This document shows positions 8,839 to 20,032 of a stretch of DNA of 64,000 nucleotides, in pieces. The translations under genes and the position numbers were made by a program. How positions within the stretch are numbered: the stretch's first letter is position 1; each line of letters opens with the position of its first letter. Location: NCBI GenBank assembly GCA_026129305.1, contig JAHCII010000001.1, positions 216,270-280,269 of the forward strand, read 5' to 3'. The stretch is from Anaerolineales bacterium (GTDB lineage Bacteria; Chloroflexota; Anaerolineae; Anaerolineales; UBA11579). The notes under the pieces are model-generated. The model searched no databases. It was given only the letters and a program-made list of their open reading frames with translations, and was not told where the DNA came from.

Positions 8839-9657
8839 CTACTTGGAAATCACAACCAGGGGGTACAGGCCTTTTTCGCCAAAAAAGCGCGGGAAGATTT
8901 CTTCCAGGCGATACAGCAGACGCAGCCAATAGCGCCCCAACCATTCAGGGCGAATAAAGAAGCGCAGCACATTGGTGCTAGCGCTGCGCCACACCAGTAA
9001 ATCGAATTTCATCTTGTCGCCTAAGGCGGTCCTTAGCCCAGCCGCCTGGTTCTTGTTGACAAAAGTACCCTTGTCCGTTTCCCAGGCCTCGGGCTGGTCG
9101 GCCTTTTTTCGGCCTTTGCGCCAGGCGATAAAGCGCTCAAACAGGTTATTCAAGGGAGAGAAACTCCAGCCGTTAACCACCACGGCTTTGCGGCCACCTG
9201 CCAGGACGCGATGCAACTCTCCATAGGCTTGCAGGTGCTGCTCGGCCGGCAGGTGGTGGATGGTGTGCAGCGAGACCACTGCATCAAAGCGCTTGGGTGC
9301 AAAAGGCAGGCGAGAGATATCAGCGACCACAAAGGCGCCGTGGCTGCCGACCCGCGCACGGGCGGCCTTGAGTGCGGTGATCGAAATATCAGCGCAGACG
9401 CGCAGGCGATAGCCGCGCGAATACTCCACATACGCAGGGTATTGGATCGGCCCGGAACCAGCATCCAGAAACAGGTCGCCCGTGGGCAGCAGGTGGCGGG
9501 CCACCCGCTGGTGGCAGCGCTGGATGTACTCTTGGCTTACCGGACGCAGGTCCTCGTAGCGGGCGTTCTGGTACACACCGTCGGCGACCTCCATCCAGCC
9601 CACCTTGTCATAAAACTGGCGTACCTGACGCTTAATGTCCTGCTCGTTATGGCTCAT
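8839..9657 (-). CDS. Class I SAM-dependent methyltransferase
   Basis: This protein has 272 residues. Motif I is GDLFLDAGSGPIQYP (about residues 60-74), followed by VCADIS and by DAVVSLHTIHHLP, the pattern of the Methyltransf_11 group. It has no membrane segment apart from a hydrophobic patch near the C-terminus. It lies between the PseB-like gene and the polysaccharide transferase next to Wzt. Methylation of a sugar or of a chain end is likely; chain-end capping by methyltransferases is known in some Wzt-exported O-antigens, but that role is only a suggestion here. Confidence 0.8.
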   Translation of the reverse strand: MSHNEQDIKRQVRQFYDKVGWMEVADGVYQNARYEDLRPVSQEYIQRCHQRVARHLLPTGDLFLDAGSGPIQYPAYVEYSRGYRLRVCADISITALKAARARVGSHGAFVVADISRLPFAPKRFDAVVSLHTIHHLPAEQHLQAYGELHRVLAGGRKAVVVNGWSFSPLNNLFERFIAWRKGRKKADQPEAWETDKGTFVNKNQAAGLRTALGDKMKFDLLVWRSASTNVLRFFIRPEWLGRYWLRLLYRLEEIFPRFFGEKGLYPLVVISK

Positions 9658-9663
9658 TCGGTC

Positions 9664-11280
9664 TTATGCATCCCAATCAAAAGGTTGGCCCAGCAGATAC
9701 TCAAAACTGGCCGCGTAATTGGCCAGCCCTTCTGCCGACCACAGTGTTTCCAGAGGCCGCGCCTCAACATCCGTCCAGAAATGCAAGAGATGCCAGGGAA
9801 ACGGCTGGGGGTAATCGAAAAAGAACCGGTAGGCGTAATGCCAGGCCGTGTCGATCTGCTCGGGGGTCAGCCGGGCGGCGGGCAAATCCGCCAGGCATGT
9901 TTCCAACACGGCAAAGTACTCATCCCAAGAACCAGGATCTTTCGTGAAGCCTTTGCCGCGGTAATGCGTGCGCCCCGCCACGATCACGGGCAAGCCGCTC
10001 ATGGCCATCTCCAACCCCACCGTGGTGGTATAGACCAGGCCCAGGTCGGCGATCGCCACCAGGTCATAGGTGTTAACCGGGTCGCCAGCCGCCACCACGC
10101 GCACATTCTCGGGCAATTCGGGCAGTTGCGTGTGGACCAAATCCGCCACTGAGGGGCCATCCAGGTTCTTCTCGCCTGGGTGTACGCGCAGCACAAACTG
10201 CACCTCTGGCCGCTGGGCGAAGAAGGCCAGGCTGCGCCGCAGCCAGGTACTCATGTCGCCGGTAAAGGTGGCGCGGCCCAGGGTCAGACTGTCGCCAATC
10301 ACATTGGCAGCCAGCAGCACCACCGGGCGTTGGTCCAGGCCCAGCTTGGCGCGCACGGCCTCGCCACCTTCGGCTGGCAGGTTTTGCCAGCGGCGGTAGA
10401 AATTGTGGAAGAGGTCCGCCGCCTGGCGGCTGGCGAACAGTTCCTGTACCTGGGCGCGCTGGGCTTCTTCAAAGATCCGGTCGCGGCGAGAGGCCCATAG
10501 CGCGTCGGTCTCTTGCAGCATCACCGGCTGGTTGCGCGCCAGCCAGATACGCTCGCGCTGCTCACCGAACTCATAGCTCACCACCGGGATATCCAAATAG
10601 CGCGCCGCCTGAAAGATCGCCCCAAATTCCAGAATAAGGCCATTAGGCAAGATGACCACGTCAGGCCGCTCCGCTTGCAGCCAGGCCAGGGCGGCGGCAG
10701 CCGCAGCCCGGTTACGCTGGGCGCGCAGCTGGAACAGCTGGCTGGTCTTGTCGACCTCTTCCACCTGCAAGGTGTACTGGGTATCCATCACCGAGACCTG
10801 CTCCACGGCTTCAGCCAGCTCAGCGGGCAGTTCCATGGCTGCAGGCGCCTCCAAAAAAGATTGCAGACCGATCAGCCCCGCAGCCGGTTTAAGCACCTGG
10901 CGCAGGTAAGCTTCCCGCCTGCGCAGGTCAAAGCGGCTGACCGGCTCCTTCCAGGCGGCGTAGGGCAGCCAGGCCAGGGTGGTTTGGTGGCCGCTGCCGG
11001 CCAGGGCCAGCGAAAGCAGCGTCGCATGGCTGATCCAATAATGTAGCGTGGCAAACACCAGGACCTTGTGGCCGGCGGTTGCCTGCTGCGCTACGGCGCC
11101 CGCCGCGGCAGAGGCCGCAGCGCACCAGCCCGGCAAGGCGGCGCGCAACTCCTCAAGCTTGAAGCCGTCGCCGGGCGCCTTGCGGCCGCGCAGGCTCCAA
11201 TCCAATTCAGCCGTCAGGGGCAGGCTACCCAACCAGCCCTTTAAGCGCTCACGCGTATTAGGCACGCGCCGCTCCATCAT
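9664..11280 (-). CDS. Large GT-B-like polysaccharide biosynthesis protein
   Basis: This 538-residue protein starts at ATG 11280 (an adjacent ATG lies at 11277), overlapping the Wzt gene by 23 bases. A longer frame to 11364 would run into Wzt coding sequence and looks spurious. The C-terminal half resembles a GT-B donor domain: VVLLAANVIGDSLTLGRATF, then FVLRVHPGEKNLDGPS and ADLGLVYTTTVGLEMAMSGLP, which recall CDP-glycerol/KpsC/KpsS-like capsule transferases. The N-terminal half is not recognised. It was probably a glycan or glycan-linker transferase from its place beside the exporter; the reaction is unknown. Confidence 0.65.
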   Translation of the reverse strand: MMERRVPNTRERLKGWLGSLPLTAELDWSLRGRKAPGDGFKLEELRAALPGWCAAASAAAGAVAQQATAGHKVLVFATLHYWISHATLLSLALAGSGHQTTLAWLPYAAWKEPVSRFDLRRREAYLRQVLKPAAGLIGLQSFLEAPAAMELPAELAEAVEQVSVMDTQYTLQVEEVDKTSQLFQLRAQRNRAAAAAALAWLQAERPDVVILPNGLILEFGAIFQAARYLDIPVVSYEFGEQRERIWLARNQPVMLQETDALWASRRDRIFEEAQRAQVQELFASRQAADLFHNFYRRWQNLPAEGGEAVRAKLGLDQRPVVLLAANVIGDSLTLGRATFTGDMSTWLRRSLAFFAQRPEVQFVLRVHPGEKNLDGPSVADLVHTQLPELPENVRVVAAGDPVNTYDLVAIADLGLVYTTTVGLEMAMSGLPVIVAGRTHYRGKGFTKDPGSWDEYFAVLETCLADLPAARLTPEQIDTAWHYAYRFFFDYPQPFPWHLLHFWTDVEARPLETLWSAEGLANYAASFEYLLGQPFDWDA

Positions 11281-12541
11281 GCTCGATCGTCCAATCCAGC
11301 TTGGGTCGCACCAGGCCTTGGCGCGGTTCCGGCCACTGCATGCCGGGGGCGCCGAGCGCATCAACGATAAAGGCCAGGGCGCGCTCGTCTTGAAAATAGC
11401 GGCGCACGCGGAAAGCGCTTGCGTTCAAGCCCAGCACATACTGGCCTTCGTTCAGTGTGTCGGCCGGGATGGTGACGCGGCTGAGATAGTGTCCGGCGGG
11501 ACGCGTGGCGTATTTCTCGTAGTCTTTGGGATCGTCCGTATCGAAGGAAGTGAAGACCACTTCGCCGCGCATGGTTTGCAGGTAAATGCCCAGACGCAGC
11601 CCCTGGATGGGCTGGCTGAGTTCATATTCGATTTCGATATCCACTGGCTGCGGGGACTGGACTGTCTCAGCCACTCGGCCGGCGGTGTCCTTGACGCGCA
11701 TGGCGATCGGGCGGAAGGGGGCCGCATCGGCAGGCACTTCTTCAGCAGCCCAGGCGCGTTCCCCGGTCTGTGAGAGACCGGTGGCCATGTAATAGTCCAC
11801 CGCCTGGCTGGTCGGCGCCCGGTAGACCAACTGGCCCTTGTCCAGCACGATCGATTCTTCAGTCAGACGCAGGATGGCGGACATGTTGTGGCTGACGAAC
11901 AGCACAGTGCGGCCCGCCTCAGCCACCTCACCCATCTTGCCCAGGCACTTGCGCTGAAATTCTGCATCGCCCACCGCCAGCACTTCGTCCACCACCAGGA
12001 TCTCCGGCTCCAGATGGGCGGCCACGGAGAAGGCCAGGCGCAAATACATACCGCTGGAATAATGTTTGACAGCCGTATCAATGAATTTGGATACCCCGGA
12101 GAACTCGACGATCTCGTCGAACTTGGCGCCAATTTCGCGGCGCTTCATACCCAGCACCGCGCCGTTGAGGTAAATGTTCTCGCGCCCGGAGAGCTCCGGG
12201 TGAAAGCCGGTGCCTACCTCAAGCAGGGAACCGACCCGACCGTTGATCTCGGCATAGCCAGCGCTGGGGTCAGTGACCCGCGAGAGGATCTTGAGCAGTG
12301 TACTCTTGCCGGCGCCGTTACGCCCGATCACACCCAATACCTGCCCCTGGCGCACATCGAACGAGATGTCTTTCAAGGCCCAAATGCGTTCGGCGTCCCG
12401 GCGCAAATCGCCTTTCAGCATACGCGCCGGCCAGCTGACCATATCGACCAGGCTGTCGCGCAAGGTGCGGTAGCGCTCCACTTTGCCGCCTAAGGCATAG
12501 CTCTTGCCCAGGCCGTCAACCCGAATGGCGTATTCGCTCAT
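11258..12541 (-). CDS. wzt: Polysaccharide ABC exporter, ATP-binding subunit with Wzt C-terminal domain
   Basis: This 427-residue protein has an ABC domain at residues 1-250. Walker A is GRNGAGKST, the signature is YSSGMYLRLAF, Walker B is ILVVDEVLAVGD and the switch is SHN. Residues 260-425 form a beta-rich extension like the Wzt_C domain, which in O-antigen and teichoic-acid-type exporters recognises the finished polymer. The permease gene lies 3 bases upstream. A specific C-terminal domain argues for export of a completed, end-modified chain from the cytoplasm. Confidence 0.93.
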   Translation of the reverse strand: MSEYAIRVDGLGKSYALGGKVERYRTLRDSLVDMVSWPARMLKGDLRRDAERIWALKDISFDVRQGQVLGVIGRNGAGKSTLLKILSRVTDPSAGYAEINGRVGSLLEVGTGFHPELSGRENIYLNGAVLGMKRREIGAKFDEIVEFSGVSKFIDTAVKHYSSGMYLRLAFSVAAHLEPEILVVDEVLAVGDAEFQRKCLGKMGEVAEAGRTVLFVSHNMSAILRLTEESIVLDKGQLVYRAPTSQAVDYYMATGLSQTGERAWAAEEVPADAAPFRPIAMRVKDTAGRVAETVQSPQPVDIEIEYELSQPIQGLRLGIYLQTMRGEVVFTSFDTDDPKDYEKYATRPAGHYLSRVTIPADTLNEGQYVLGLNASAFRVRRYFQDERALAFIVDALGAPGMQWPEPRQGLVRPKLDWTIEHDGAARA

Positions 12542-12544
12542 GGC

Positions 12545-14369
<1,825 letters not shown>

Positions 14370-15395
14370 CTATTCCACAATGAATTGCGCATTCCGGAAG
14401 CGTTCATCCAGCGGGTTTTTGATCAAACCCTGCTGCAGGGCGTGCAAGACTTCCCGCACGCCGTCATCTACATTTAGGCGAGTCTCAAAGCCCAACTCTG
14501 TGCGTATCTTTTCAAAGGACACGCGAATATCACGCATGTCGCCGCCGAAAGTCAGGTCCTTGTAGCTAATGCGGATCTCGGGAAGACGCTTGATGACGAA
14601 ATTGACGATCTCGTCTTTGCGGTAATTGCCTTGCTCAGTACCCAAATTGTACACTTGGCCGCGCGTCTTCTCTTCCGGCGCTTCCAGCCCCAGCACCAGG
14701 CCTGCAACCACGTCACGCACATGCACAAAGGAGCGCGAATAGCCGCGCTGGTAGATCAGCAGCTCGCGCTTGGTGTAAGCGTCCAGCACAAACTGGTTGA
14801 CGATCAAATCAAAGCGCGTGCGCGGCGAGATGCCGTACAAGGTCGCCAGACGGAAGATCAGCGGCGCGCAATCTGCCGCCTGGTTATCCAGCAAATAGTT
14901 CTCAGCGGCGATCTTGGTCTCGGCGTACAGCGACTGCGGGTTGAGGGCCGTCTCCTCGTCGACCGGCTGGCCGTCCTCGGACAGGCCATAGTTGCTATAA
15001 GTGGAAGCGAAGACAAAGCGCTTCACGCCCAGCTCCTGGGCCTGTTCAAAGACGCGCTGCGTACTCTCCACGTTGTAGCGCCAGGCCACTGAGCGTCCCA
15101 CCGCCTGGCAGGCCGGGAAGCCGACAATGGCAGCCAGATGCACCACGGCATCCGGCTTCTGCCCGCTGCCTTTGAAGACCTCACGCAGGGCGCGCGGTTC
15201 CCACACGTCCACATTGGCGAAATAGAAATTGGGGTGCGCCAGATAGCTCAGCAGCGAATCGCCGCCAAACAGCAGTTTGTCCATTACGGTCACGCGGTAG
15301 CCGCGGCGCAGCAGTTCACCCACCAGCAGCGAGCCGATGTAGCCCGCCCCGCCGGTGACCAGCACATGCTGGGCTTCAGCCGGCTTAGTGGGCAT
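14370..15395 (-). CDS. NAD-dependent sugar epimerase/dehydratase (extended SDR)
   Basis: This protein has 341 residues with VLVTGGAGYIGSLLVGELL at residues 11-29, the G-x2-G-x2-G motif. Ser and Tyr-x3-Lys appear in FASTYSNYGLS and SLYAETKIAAENYL. It resembles nucleotide-sugar 4-epimerases and dehydratases of polysaccharide clusters, but the substrate is not resolved. The gene begins 11 bases inside regulator 1, so regulator and enzyme are translated together. Confidence 0.82.
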   Translation of the reverse strand: MPTKPAEAQHVLVTGGAGYIGSLLVGELLRRGYRVTVMDKLLFGGDSLLSYLAHPNFYFANVDVWEPRALREVFKGSGQKPDAVVHLAAIVGFPACQAVGRSVAWRYNVESTQRVFEQAQELGVKRFVFASTYSNYGLSEDGQPVDEETALNPQSLYAETKIAAENYLLDNQAADCAPLIFRLATLYGISPRTRFDLIVNQFVLDAYTKRELLIYQRGYSRSFVHVRDVVAGLVLGLEAPEEKTRGQVYNLGTEQGNYRKDEIVNFVIKRLPEIRISYKDLTFGGDMRDIRVSFEKIRTELGFETRLNVDDGVREVLHALQQGLIKNPLDERFRNAQFIVE

Positions 15396-15882
15396 GCTCG
15401 CCCTCCCATTCCAAGTAGACCTTGTGGCCCAAAATGCGCAGCACCGGGCCGGGTTGCTTCGGTTCAGCCAATTGCATGCCCTGCTCCAGGCAGGTCAGGC
15501 GGCATACATCAGCAATATCTTCAGGGTCCTGGCTGGCCTTCTCCACCCGCACGCTGGTGTAGCCCTGCTCGCGCACCTCTTCCAACAGCTGTTGCACGCG
15601 CTTGCGCGTCTTGCGGTACAGCTGCATGGAATGGTCAATGTAATTGACCGTCAGGCGCGCCCGCCGGCTGATGCCCTGCGGGGTGATGATGTAGCGCAGC
15701 TTACGGCGCTGGGCGCGTTTTACTTTGACGTAACCCTTGGCTACCAGGCGCTTCAGATGCCAGTTGACCGTGCCCACCGCCACGCCCAGCTGGGACGCCA
15801 AAGTCGCCTGGGTCACGTCAGGGTCGTTTTCTATCTGCTCAAGCAAGAGCATATCGCGGGCGGTATCGAATCCGGAATCCAT
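15385..15882 (-). CDS. Winged-helix regulator 1 (EPS-associated MarR-like)
   Basis: This 165-residue protein has a winged helix at residues 5-75. The recognition region is ASQLGVAVGTVNWHLKRLV and the wing is RRKLRYIITPQG. A helical linker rich in Arg and Glu follows, then a small C-terminal domain containing DVCRLTCLEQGMQL. Regulator 2 at 48705-49157 is a clear paralogue sharing the helix-turn-helix, linker and RL-(T/S)-CLE-x-G. ATG 15882 is used; a TTG at 15897 would lie at the predicted transcription start. It heads the block containing the exporter and probably controls it. A C-terminal sugar-nucleotide sensor is conceivable but unproven. Confidence 0.82.
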   Translation of the reverse strand: MDSGFDTARDMLLLEQIENDPDVTQATLASQLGVAVGTVNWHLKRLVAKGYVKVKRAQRRKLRYIITPQGISRRARLTVNYIDHSMQLYRKTRKRVQQLLEEVREQGYTSVRVEKASQDPEDIADVCRLTCLEQGMQLAEPKQPGPVLRILGHKVYLEWEGEHAH

Positions 15883-15890
15883 GATTTCAA

Positions 15891-15907
15891 AATTCAAGCG
15901 CTGAATT
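15891..15907. promoter_or_regulatory. Candidate operator palindrome upstream of regulator 1
   Basis: A perfect six-base inverted repeat, AATTCA-5-TGAATT, overlaps the predicted transcription start and touches the -10 box. Its position fits autoregulation by the winged-helix protein, and its half-site resembles the palindrome before regulator 2. This is sequence evidence only. Confidence 0.4.
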
Positions 15908-15913
15908 ATAACA
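15905..15913 (-). promoter_or_regulatory. Candidate extended -10 promoter for the regulator 1 block
   Basis: Read on the minus strand the sequence is TGTTATAAT, a consensus extended -10 element (TG-n-TATAAT). No good -35 box is visible. Transcription would begin near 15898, about 16 bases before ATG 15882. It lies in the short gap between two minus-strand genes. Confidence 0.5.
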
Positions 15914-15921
15914 ATGAAATA

Positions 15922-17469
15922 CTAAGAAGAAGGTGAGGCGTTGCTGCGCATCCAGTCCGACAGGATGTATAAACCAGCCGTAGCCAAACCCACACCAACC
16001 ACCTGATGCAAATCCACCAAGGGCCACTCAAAGTCAGCATAACGGCGCAAATACCAGGGGATGAACCAGACCAGCAGACACGCCGCCGCGCCAATCGCCC
16101 GGTGCAGCCAGGGATCGCCGCGCTCGCGGGAGCGCACCCAGGCCCAGGCAGCCAGGATAAGTTGGATGGAAGCAAAAGCGCTGCGGTAGCGCGGGTTGTC
16201 CCACAGATCGCCGCCGCCGCGGTAGGAGGTGAGAATATTGGTGGCCCACACCGCCAGCAGCAGCGCCCCTGGCACTTCAAGCCACTTGCGGTCACGCAGG
16301 ACCAGATAGATGGCATACAGCAGGAAGGCCAGCAACACGGTCCAGCCCAACGCCCGCCAAACGCCGATCACCGTCCAGATCAGCGGTCCCCCCGCGGTCA
16401 GCGCAGCCGGCAGCAAAGGGCGCAGCACGCCGTAGCTGACCAGGAAGGGGATCTGCGCGCCCAGCGGCAGACGTTCAAATTCACGCGCCACCCAGCCGGA
16501 GGCGTTGGCGCTGACGTATACCTGCCACTGCGCGGCTTGGACCAGCCACAGCTCACCTTCATCAAAAAGCAGGAAGAAGAGCAGCGCACCCAGGCCGGCA
16601 GCCAGCACACCCAACCAAACTTTGCGGTTGCGCAGCCAAGGCCAGCGTTCGATCGCCAAAAAGACCAAGGCCAGCGTGCCTAGTAATGAAGGGATGAAAG
16701 CGGTGGTCAGGGCCGCGGTCAGGCCAAGCGGCACCAGCAATAAGGCCAGGCTGGCGGCGCTAAGTTTTTCGCGGCAGCGCAGCAGCGCATACAACGCCAG
16801 CGGCAGCACACAGACGGTAAAGGCCTCACGCATTTGCGAAGAGCCGAGCAGCACCGCTTCTGGATAGAGCGCCACACCGCAGGCCGCCCAATGAGCCACG
16901 CGCGGCCCCAGCGTACGCCGGGCGAAAGCCCAAGTGTAGGCCACCGCCAGACCGGAGACCGCCGCGGCCAACACCAACACCATCAGCGGCTGGTGCTCGG
17001 CGCCACCCAGGTAGCGGTATACGCCTGCGCTCAGAAACAGCAGGCCACCGTATTGGTCGGTGTGGCTGTAGCCCTGAAACGCATGCAGCAGCGGCGTCTC
17101 GGATTGGGCCAGCTGCCAGGCAGCTTGGTCTCGATTGAAGGCATCCTGCATTATGTAACCCGCCTGCTGCACATCGGTATCGTAGCCGCCGGCCGGCAGG
17201 GCCAGCAGCCACACTACGCCCATTAGCAAGCGCAGCAGCACCGCCGCGCCTGTCAGCCAGGCCAGCCAGCGCGGCGGTTGCTCTGGTCGCAAAATGCGCC
17301 AGGTCAGCCCGAACAGGCCTGCAGCGACGGTTAACAGAACCGAAAAAGACGGCAGGCTGGCCAGATGGGCAAAGCCAGACGAGATCCACGACAGACCCGC
17401 AGCCAAGGGGAGCAGGGCCACGGCGTAAGGCAGCCAAGGCAGGAATTTGTTCGGCGTTTTCACTGGCAA
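15922..17469 (-). CDS. Polytopic membrane protein, GT-C/polymerase-like
   Basis: This 515-residue protein has roughly ten or more hydrophobic segments from residue 11 on. A large extracytoplasmic-looking loop follows the third segment and carries GGYDTDVQQAGYIMQDAF and YSHTDQYGGLLF. Acidic residues in the first outside loop are typical of GT-C lipid-linked sugar transferases, but no family signature is certain. The start lies 10 bases inside the upstream membrane protein gene. It is the last gene of its block. Polymerase (Wzy-like) function is an alternative. Confidence 0.6.
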   Translation of the reverse strand: MPVKTPNKFLPWLPYAVALLPLAAGLSWISSGFAHLASLPSFSVLLTVAAGLFGLTWRILRPEQPPRWLAWLTGAAVLLRLLMGVVWLLALPAGGYDTDVQQAGYIMQDAFNRDQAAWQLAQSETPLLHAFQGYSHTDQYGGLLFLSAGVYRYLGGAEHQPLMVLVLAAAVSGLAVAYTWAFARRTLGPRVAHWAACGVALYPEAVLLGSSQMREAFTVCVLPLALYALLRCREKLSAASLALLLVPLGLTAALTTAFIPSLLGTLALVFLAIERWPWLRNRKVWLGVLAAGLGALLFFLLFDEGELWLVQAAQWQVYVSANASGWVAREFERLPLGAQIPFLVSYGVLRPLLPAALTAGGPLIWTVIGVWRALGWTVLLAFLLYAIYLVLRDRKWLEVPGALLLAVWATNILTSYRGGGDLWDNPRYRSAFASIQLILAAWAWVRSRERGDPWLHRAIGAAACLLVWFIPWYLRRYADFEWPLVDLHQVVGVGLATAGLYILSDWMRSNASPSS

Positions 17470-20021
17470 CTTGGCTCTAGGGTATCAGAAATCAAGAGTT
17501 GGCCCGCTTCGCTAGCAGAGAAGACGGCCACGGCCGCCGCGTATTCCGCGCCGCGGCAGCGCAGCACCAGTACATCACTACTGGCCGGGAAGGAAACATC
17601 TGGCTGGTTGAACGGCAGGACCAGGCTACCCGGATCGGGTCCCAGTAAATAGAAAGTGATGCGCTCAAAATCCATCACGGAAGTAAGGTAGAAGTCGCCC
17701 TCACTGGTGCCAGCACCAGCCGCATAATAACGCGGGTGCAGGGCGCGCCCATAAAGCGCTTGAATCTCGCCATTTTCCAACCCTTCCAACAGCCAGGGTT
17801 GCGCCTGACCCGTGGCCTGCAGCATGGCGCTGGCTTCGGCACTGCTGGGCCGCTGGTAACGCGGGGTGGAAAGAGCTTCGATCAGCAGGAAAGAATTGCC
17901 CATTAGCAGGAGCAACAAAACCGCAGCAACCACGCGCCCAGCGGTCAGTTGGGCCGGCGCAGTAGGGGGACTGGCCGGCTGAGACAAGTTAGACAGAAAA
18001 GCCTGCACCGCCGGGCTGCGCCGCAAAAACCCAAAGGCCCACAGCAGTACCTGCCCCAGGCCCAGTGCGTAGTACAACACCAGGCTCCAGTCCGCGGGCA
18101 GGTTGTAACGCCAGCCGGAGACCCGCGCCAGCGCCAGGTTGGCGGTGAAACCCAGGTTGATCACCAGTGGCACCAGGCCGGCCCAGCGCGCTTGCCGCCA
18201 GGCCACCGCCAGACCCAAAGCCACCAGGAACAGGTTGAAAACCAGCGGCAGGACGCTTTCCGGAGCCAGGCGACCGTCCCAGCTGGGCCAGTACGGCAGC
18301 TCGCGCACATGGCTCTCCAGGTCGCGCAACTGAAAGGAAAGCGGCATGGGCAGCATAGTCAGGATCAGATTGCGGATGTAGTTATCGGCAACAAAGCCTG
18401 CCACATACCCCGGGTTCTCCTGCGTAAAAGTGCGCACGCTTTGCATGTGGCGGGCGTAATACTGACCCTCGCCTTCGCCGTCCAGAAACGGCAAGCCAAA
18501 GGTGCCCGGCGTGTGGCTGTAACGATTGGCCAAAAAACCGGCCACCACCGCGTCCTCGATCGCCCATTGGCCCATCAGCACGCGGTTGCGCACCACCCAG
18601 GGGGCCGCCACCAACAGCGCTCCCAACCCGAACAGCAGCACCGGCCGCCAGCCAACCCGTAACCCCCAGGTGAGCAGCCCGATCAAACCGAAGAACGGCA
18701 CCAGGGTCAGCACCTGCGAGCGCAGCAAAATAAACCAGCCCAGCAAGCCACCCAGCAGCAGCGCACCCAGCCAGTTGCGCGGCGAGCCGCGCAGCCAGGC
18801 CACTGCGCCCAGACCAAAAGCAGACATAGCCAGCGCAGTGGGCAGGTCTGCCATGATCAGCTTGGCATGTGAACTGTTAATCACATCGCCCAGGGCAATC
18901 GCATTGGACTCCTTTAAGATGATCAGGCCGGCCAGCACCAAGCCGGAGAGCGGATTATGCAGGCGGCTGGCGAGCAGGAACAAAAAGGCGGGGAACAAGG
19001 CCAACACCAACACCTGCAGGTTGACCACCGCCCCGTAGTTCGCTCCCACCACGGCCTCCAAACCGGCGAGAAACTGAATGTAGAGCGGCCGGCGGATGGC
19101 GACGAAGTCATTGAAGCGAAAACCTTCGCCAATCAGCACATTATTGGCGATTACATCATGGTTGAAGGCATCTGAGAGCGGGTAGCTTTGCTGCGTGGGC
19201 GGCAATGGCGGCGAACTGTAATAGGTGGGCTGTGCAGGCTGGCCCAGCCACAACGCCGCCGCCACCAGCCAAACCAGTGCAGCCAGCGCCAGTTCAAAGC
19301 GCCGCGGCGCAACCAAGGCTACCCAACGTTGGCGCAGGCCAAAAGCCAGCCACACGATGAGCAGCGCTGCGGCCAGTGAAAGCCCAACCTGCGTCAGGAG
19401 GACCGGAGCATTGGGCGCGTTCCAGGTGGTGGCATCAAACCCCAGGCCAAGCCCGGTCAGCGCCACCAGGCCGGCCAGGGCCAGGATGCCCAGGTAAACA
19501 GCCAGCCCCAGACCCAAGGTGGGCTTTTGATCAGTAAAGTCCGCCGTGCTCCCGAAGCGCTCGGCCAGTAGCAACACCAACGCCAGACCACTGACCAGGG
19601 CGGCGAACCACAGCAAAGGCAGCAAGCGCAATAGATACAATGAAAGGGAGCCAAACAGAGAAACCGCCCGGGCTTCGGGCAGCAGCGCCAACCCGGCTGA
19701 GATGAAGAAGACCACCGCCAACAGGGCGGCCAAGCCGGCAAACATGGCCTGGGGCAGGCCGCCCACAGGCTTGAGTTTCTGCGCCAGCCCGCTTGGCTGG
19801 CGCCAGGTGCGCAGTGCCAGCCAGGTGAACCAAAGCGCCGGCAGCACGGCGGCCAGCGTCAGGGCCAGGCGTTCCAGTGAATAGCCACCCAGGCTGGCGC
19901 GGCCGGCTTCGCTGGGCGAGGCCAGCAAAGCGGCCGCGGTCGCCCAGCCCGCCAAAGCCGCCAAGGCCAGGGCGAGTTGCCAGGCCTTCAGCGTCTTCAG
20001 AGGAGTCACAGCGGCGGCCAA
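17460..20021 (-). CDS. Large GT-C-like membrane protein (copy A of a paralogous pair)
   Basis: This protein has 853 residues. It contains an N-terminal hydrophobic bundle, a loop near residue 280 with TYYSSPPLPPTQQSYPLSDA, further membrane segments and a C-terminal outside domain with DVLVLRCRGAEYAAA and a final Cys. The 852-residue protein at 24960-27518 has the same plan and matching motifs. Such proteins are usually polyprenyl-phosphate-sugar-dependent transferases acting outside the membrane. The start appears to be TTG at 20021 with AAGGAG three bases upstream; GTG at 20009 is an alternative. Confidence 0.65.
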   Translation of the reverse strand: MAAAVTPLKTLKAWQLALALAALAGWATAAALLASPSEAGRASLGGYSLERLALTLAAVLPALWFTWLALRTWRQPSGLAQKLKPVGGLPQAMFAGLAALLAVVFFISAGLALLPEARAVSLFGSLSLYLLRLLPLLWFAALVSGLALVLLLAERFGSTADFTDQKPTLGLGLAVYLGILALAGLVALTGLGLGFDATTWNAPNAPVLLTQVGLSLAAALLIVWLAFGLRQRWVALVAPRRFELALAALVWLVAAALWLGQPAQPTYYSSPPLPPTQQSYPLSDAFNHDVIANNVLIGEGFRFNDFVAIRRPLYIQFLAGLEAVVGANYGAVVNLQVLVLALFPAFLFLLASRLHNPLSGLVLAGLIILKESNAIALGDVINSSHAKLIMADLPTALAMSAFGLGAVAWLRGSPRNWLGALLLGGLLGWFILLRSQVLTLVPFFGLIGLLTWGLRVGWRPVLLFGLGALLVAAPWVVRNRVLMGQWAIEDAVVAGFLANRYSHTPGTFGLPFLDGEGEGQYYARHMQSVRTFTQENPGYVAGFVADNYIRNLILTMLPMPLSFQLRDLESHVRELPYWPSWDGRLAPESVLPLVFNLFLVALGLAVAWRQARWAGLVPLVINLGFTANLALARVSGWRYNLPADWSLVLYYALGLGQVLLWAFGFLRRSPAVQAFLSNLSQPASPPTAPAQLTAGRVVAAVLLLLLMGNSFLLIEALSTPRYQRPSSAEASAMLQATGQAQPWLLEGLENGEIQALYGRALHPRYYAAGAGTSEGDFYLTSVMDFERITFYLLGPDPGSLVLPFNQPDVSFPASSDVLVLRCRGAEYAAAVAVFSASEAGQLLISDTLEPSCQ

Positions 20022-20032
20022 GCGCTCCTTAA

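Noticed and set aside
11280..11364. Longer start for the 538-residue transferase
   Set aside because: The extra 28 codons lie wholly in the Wzt gene in another frame and have no ribosome site or family match.
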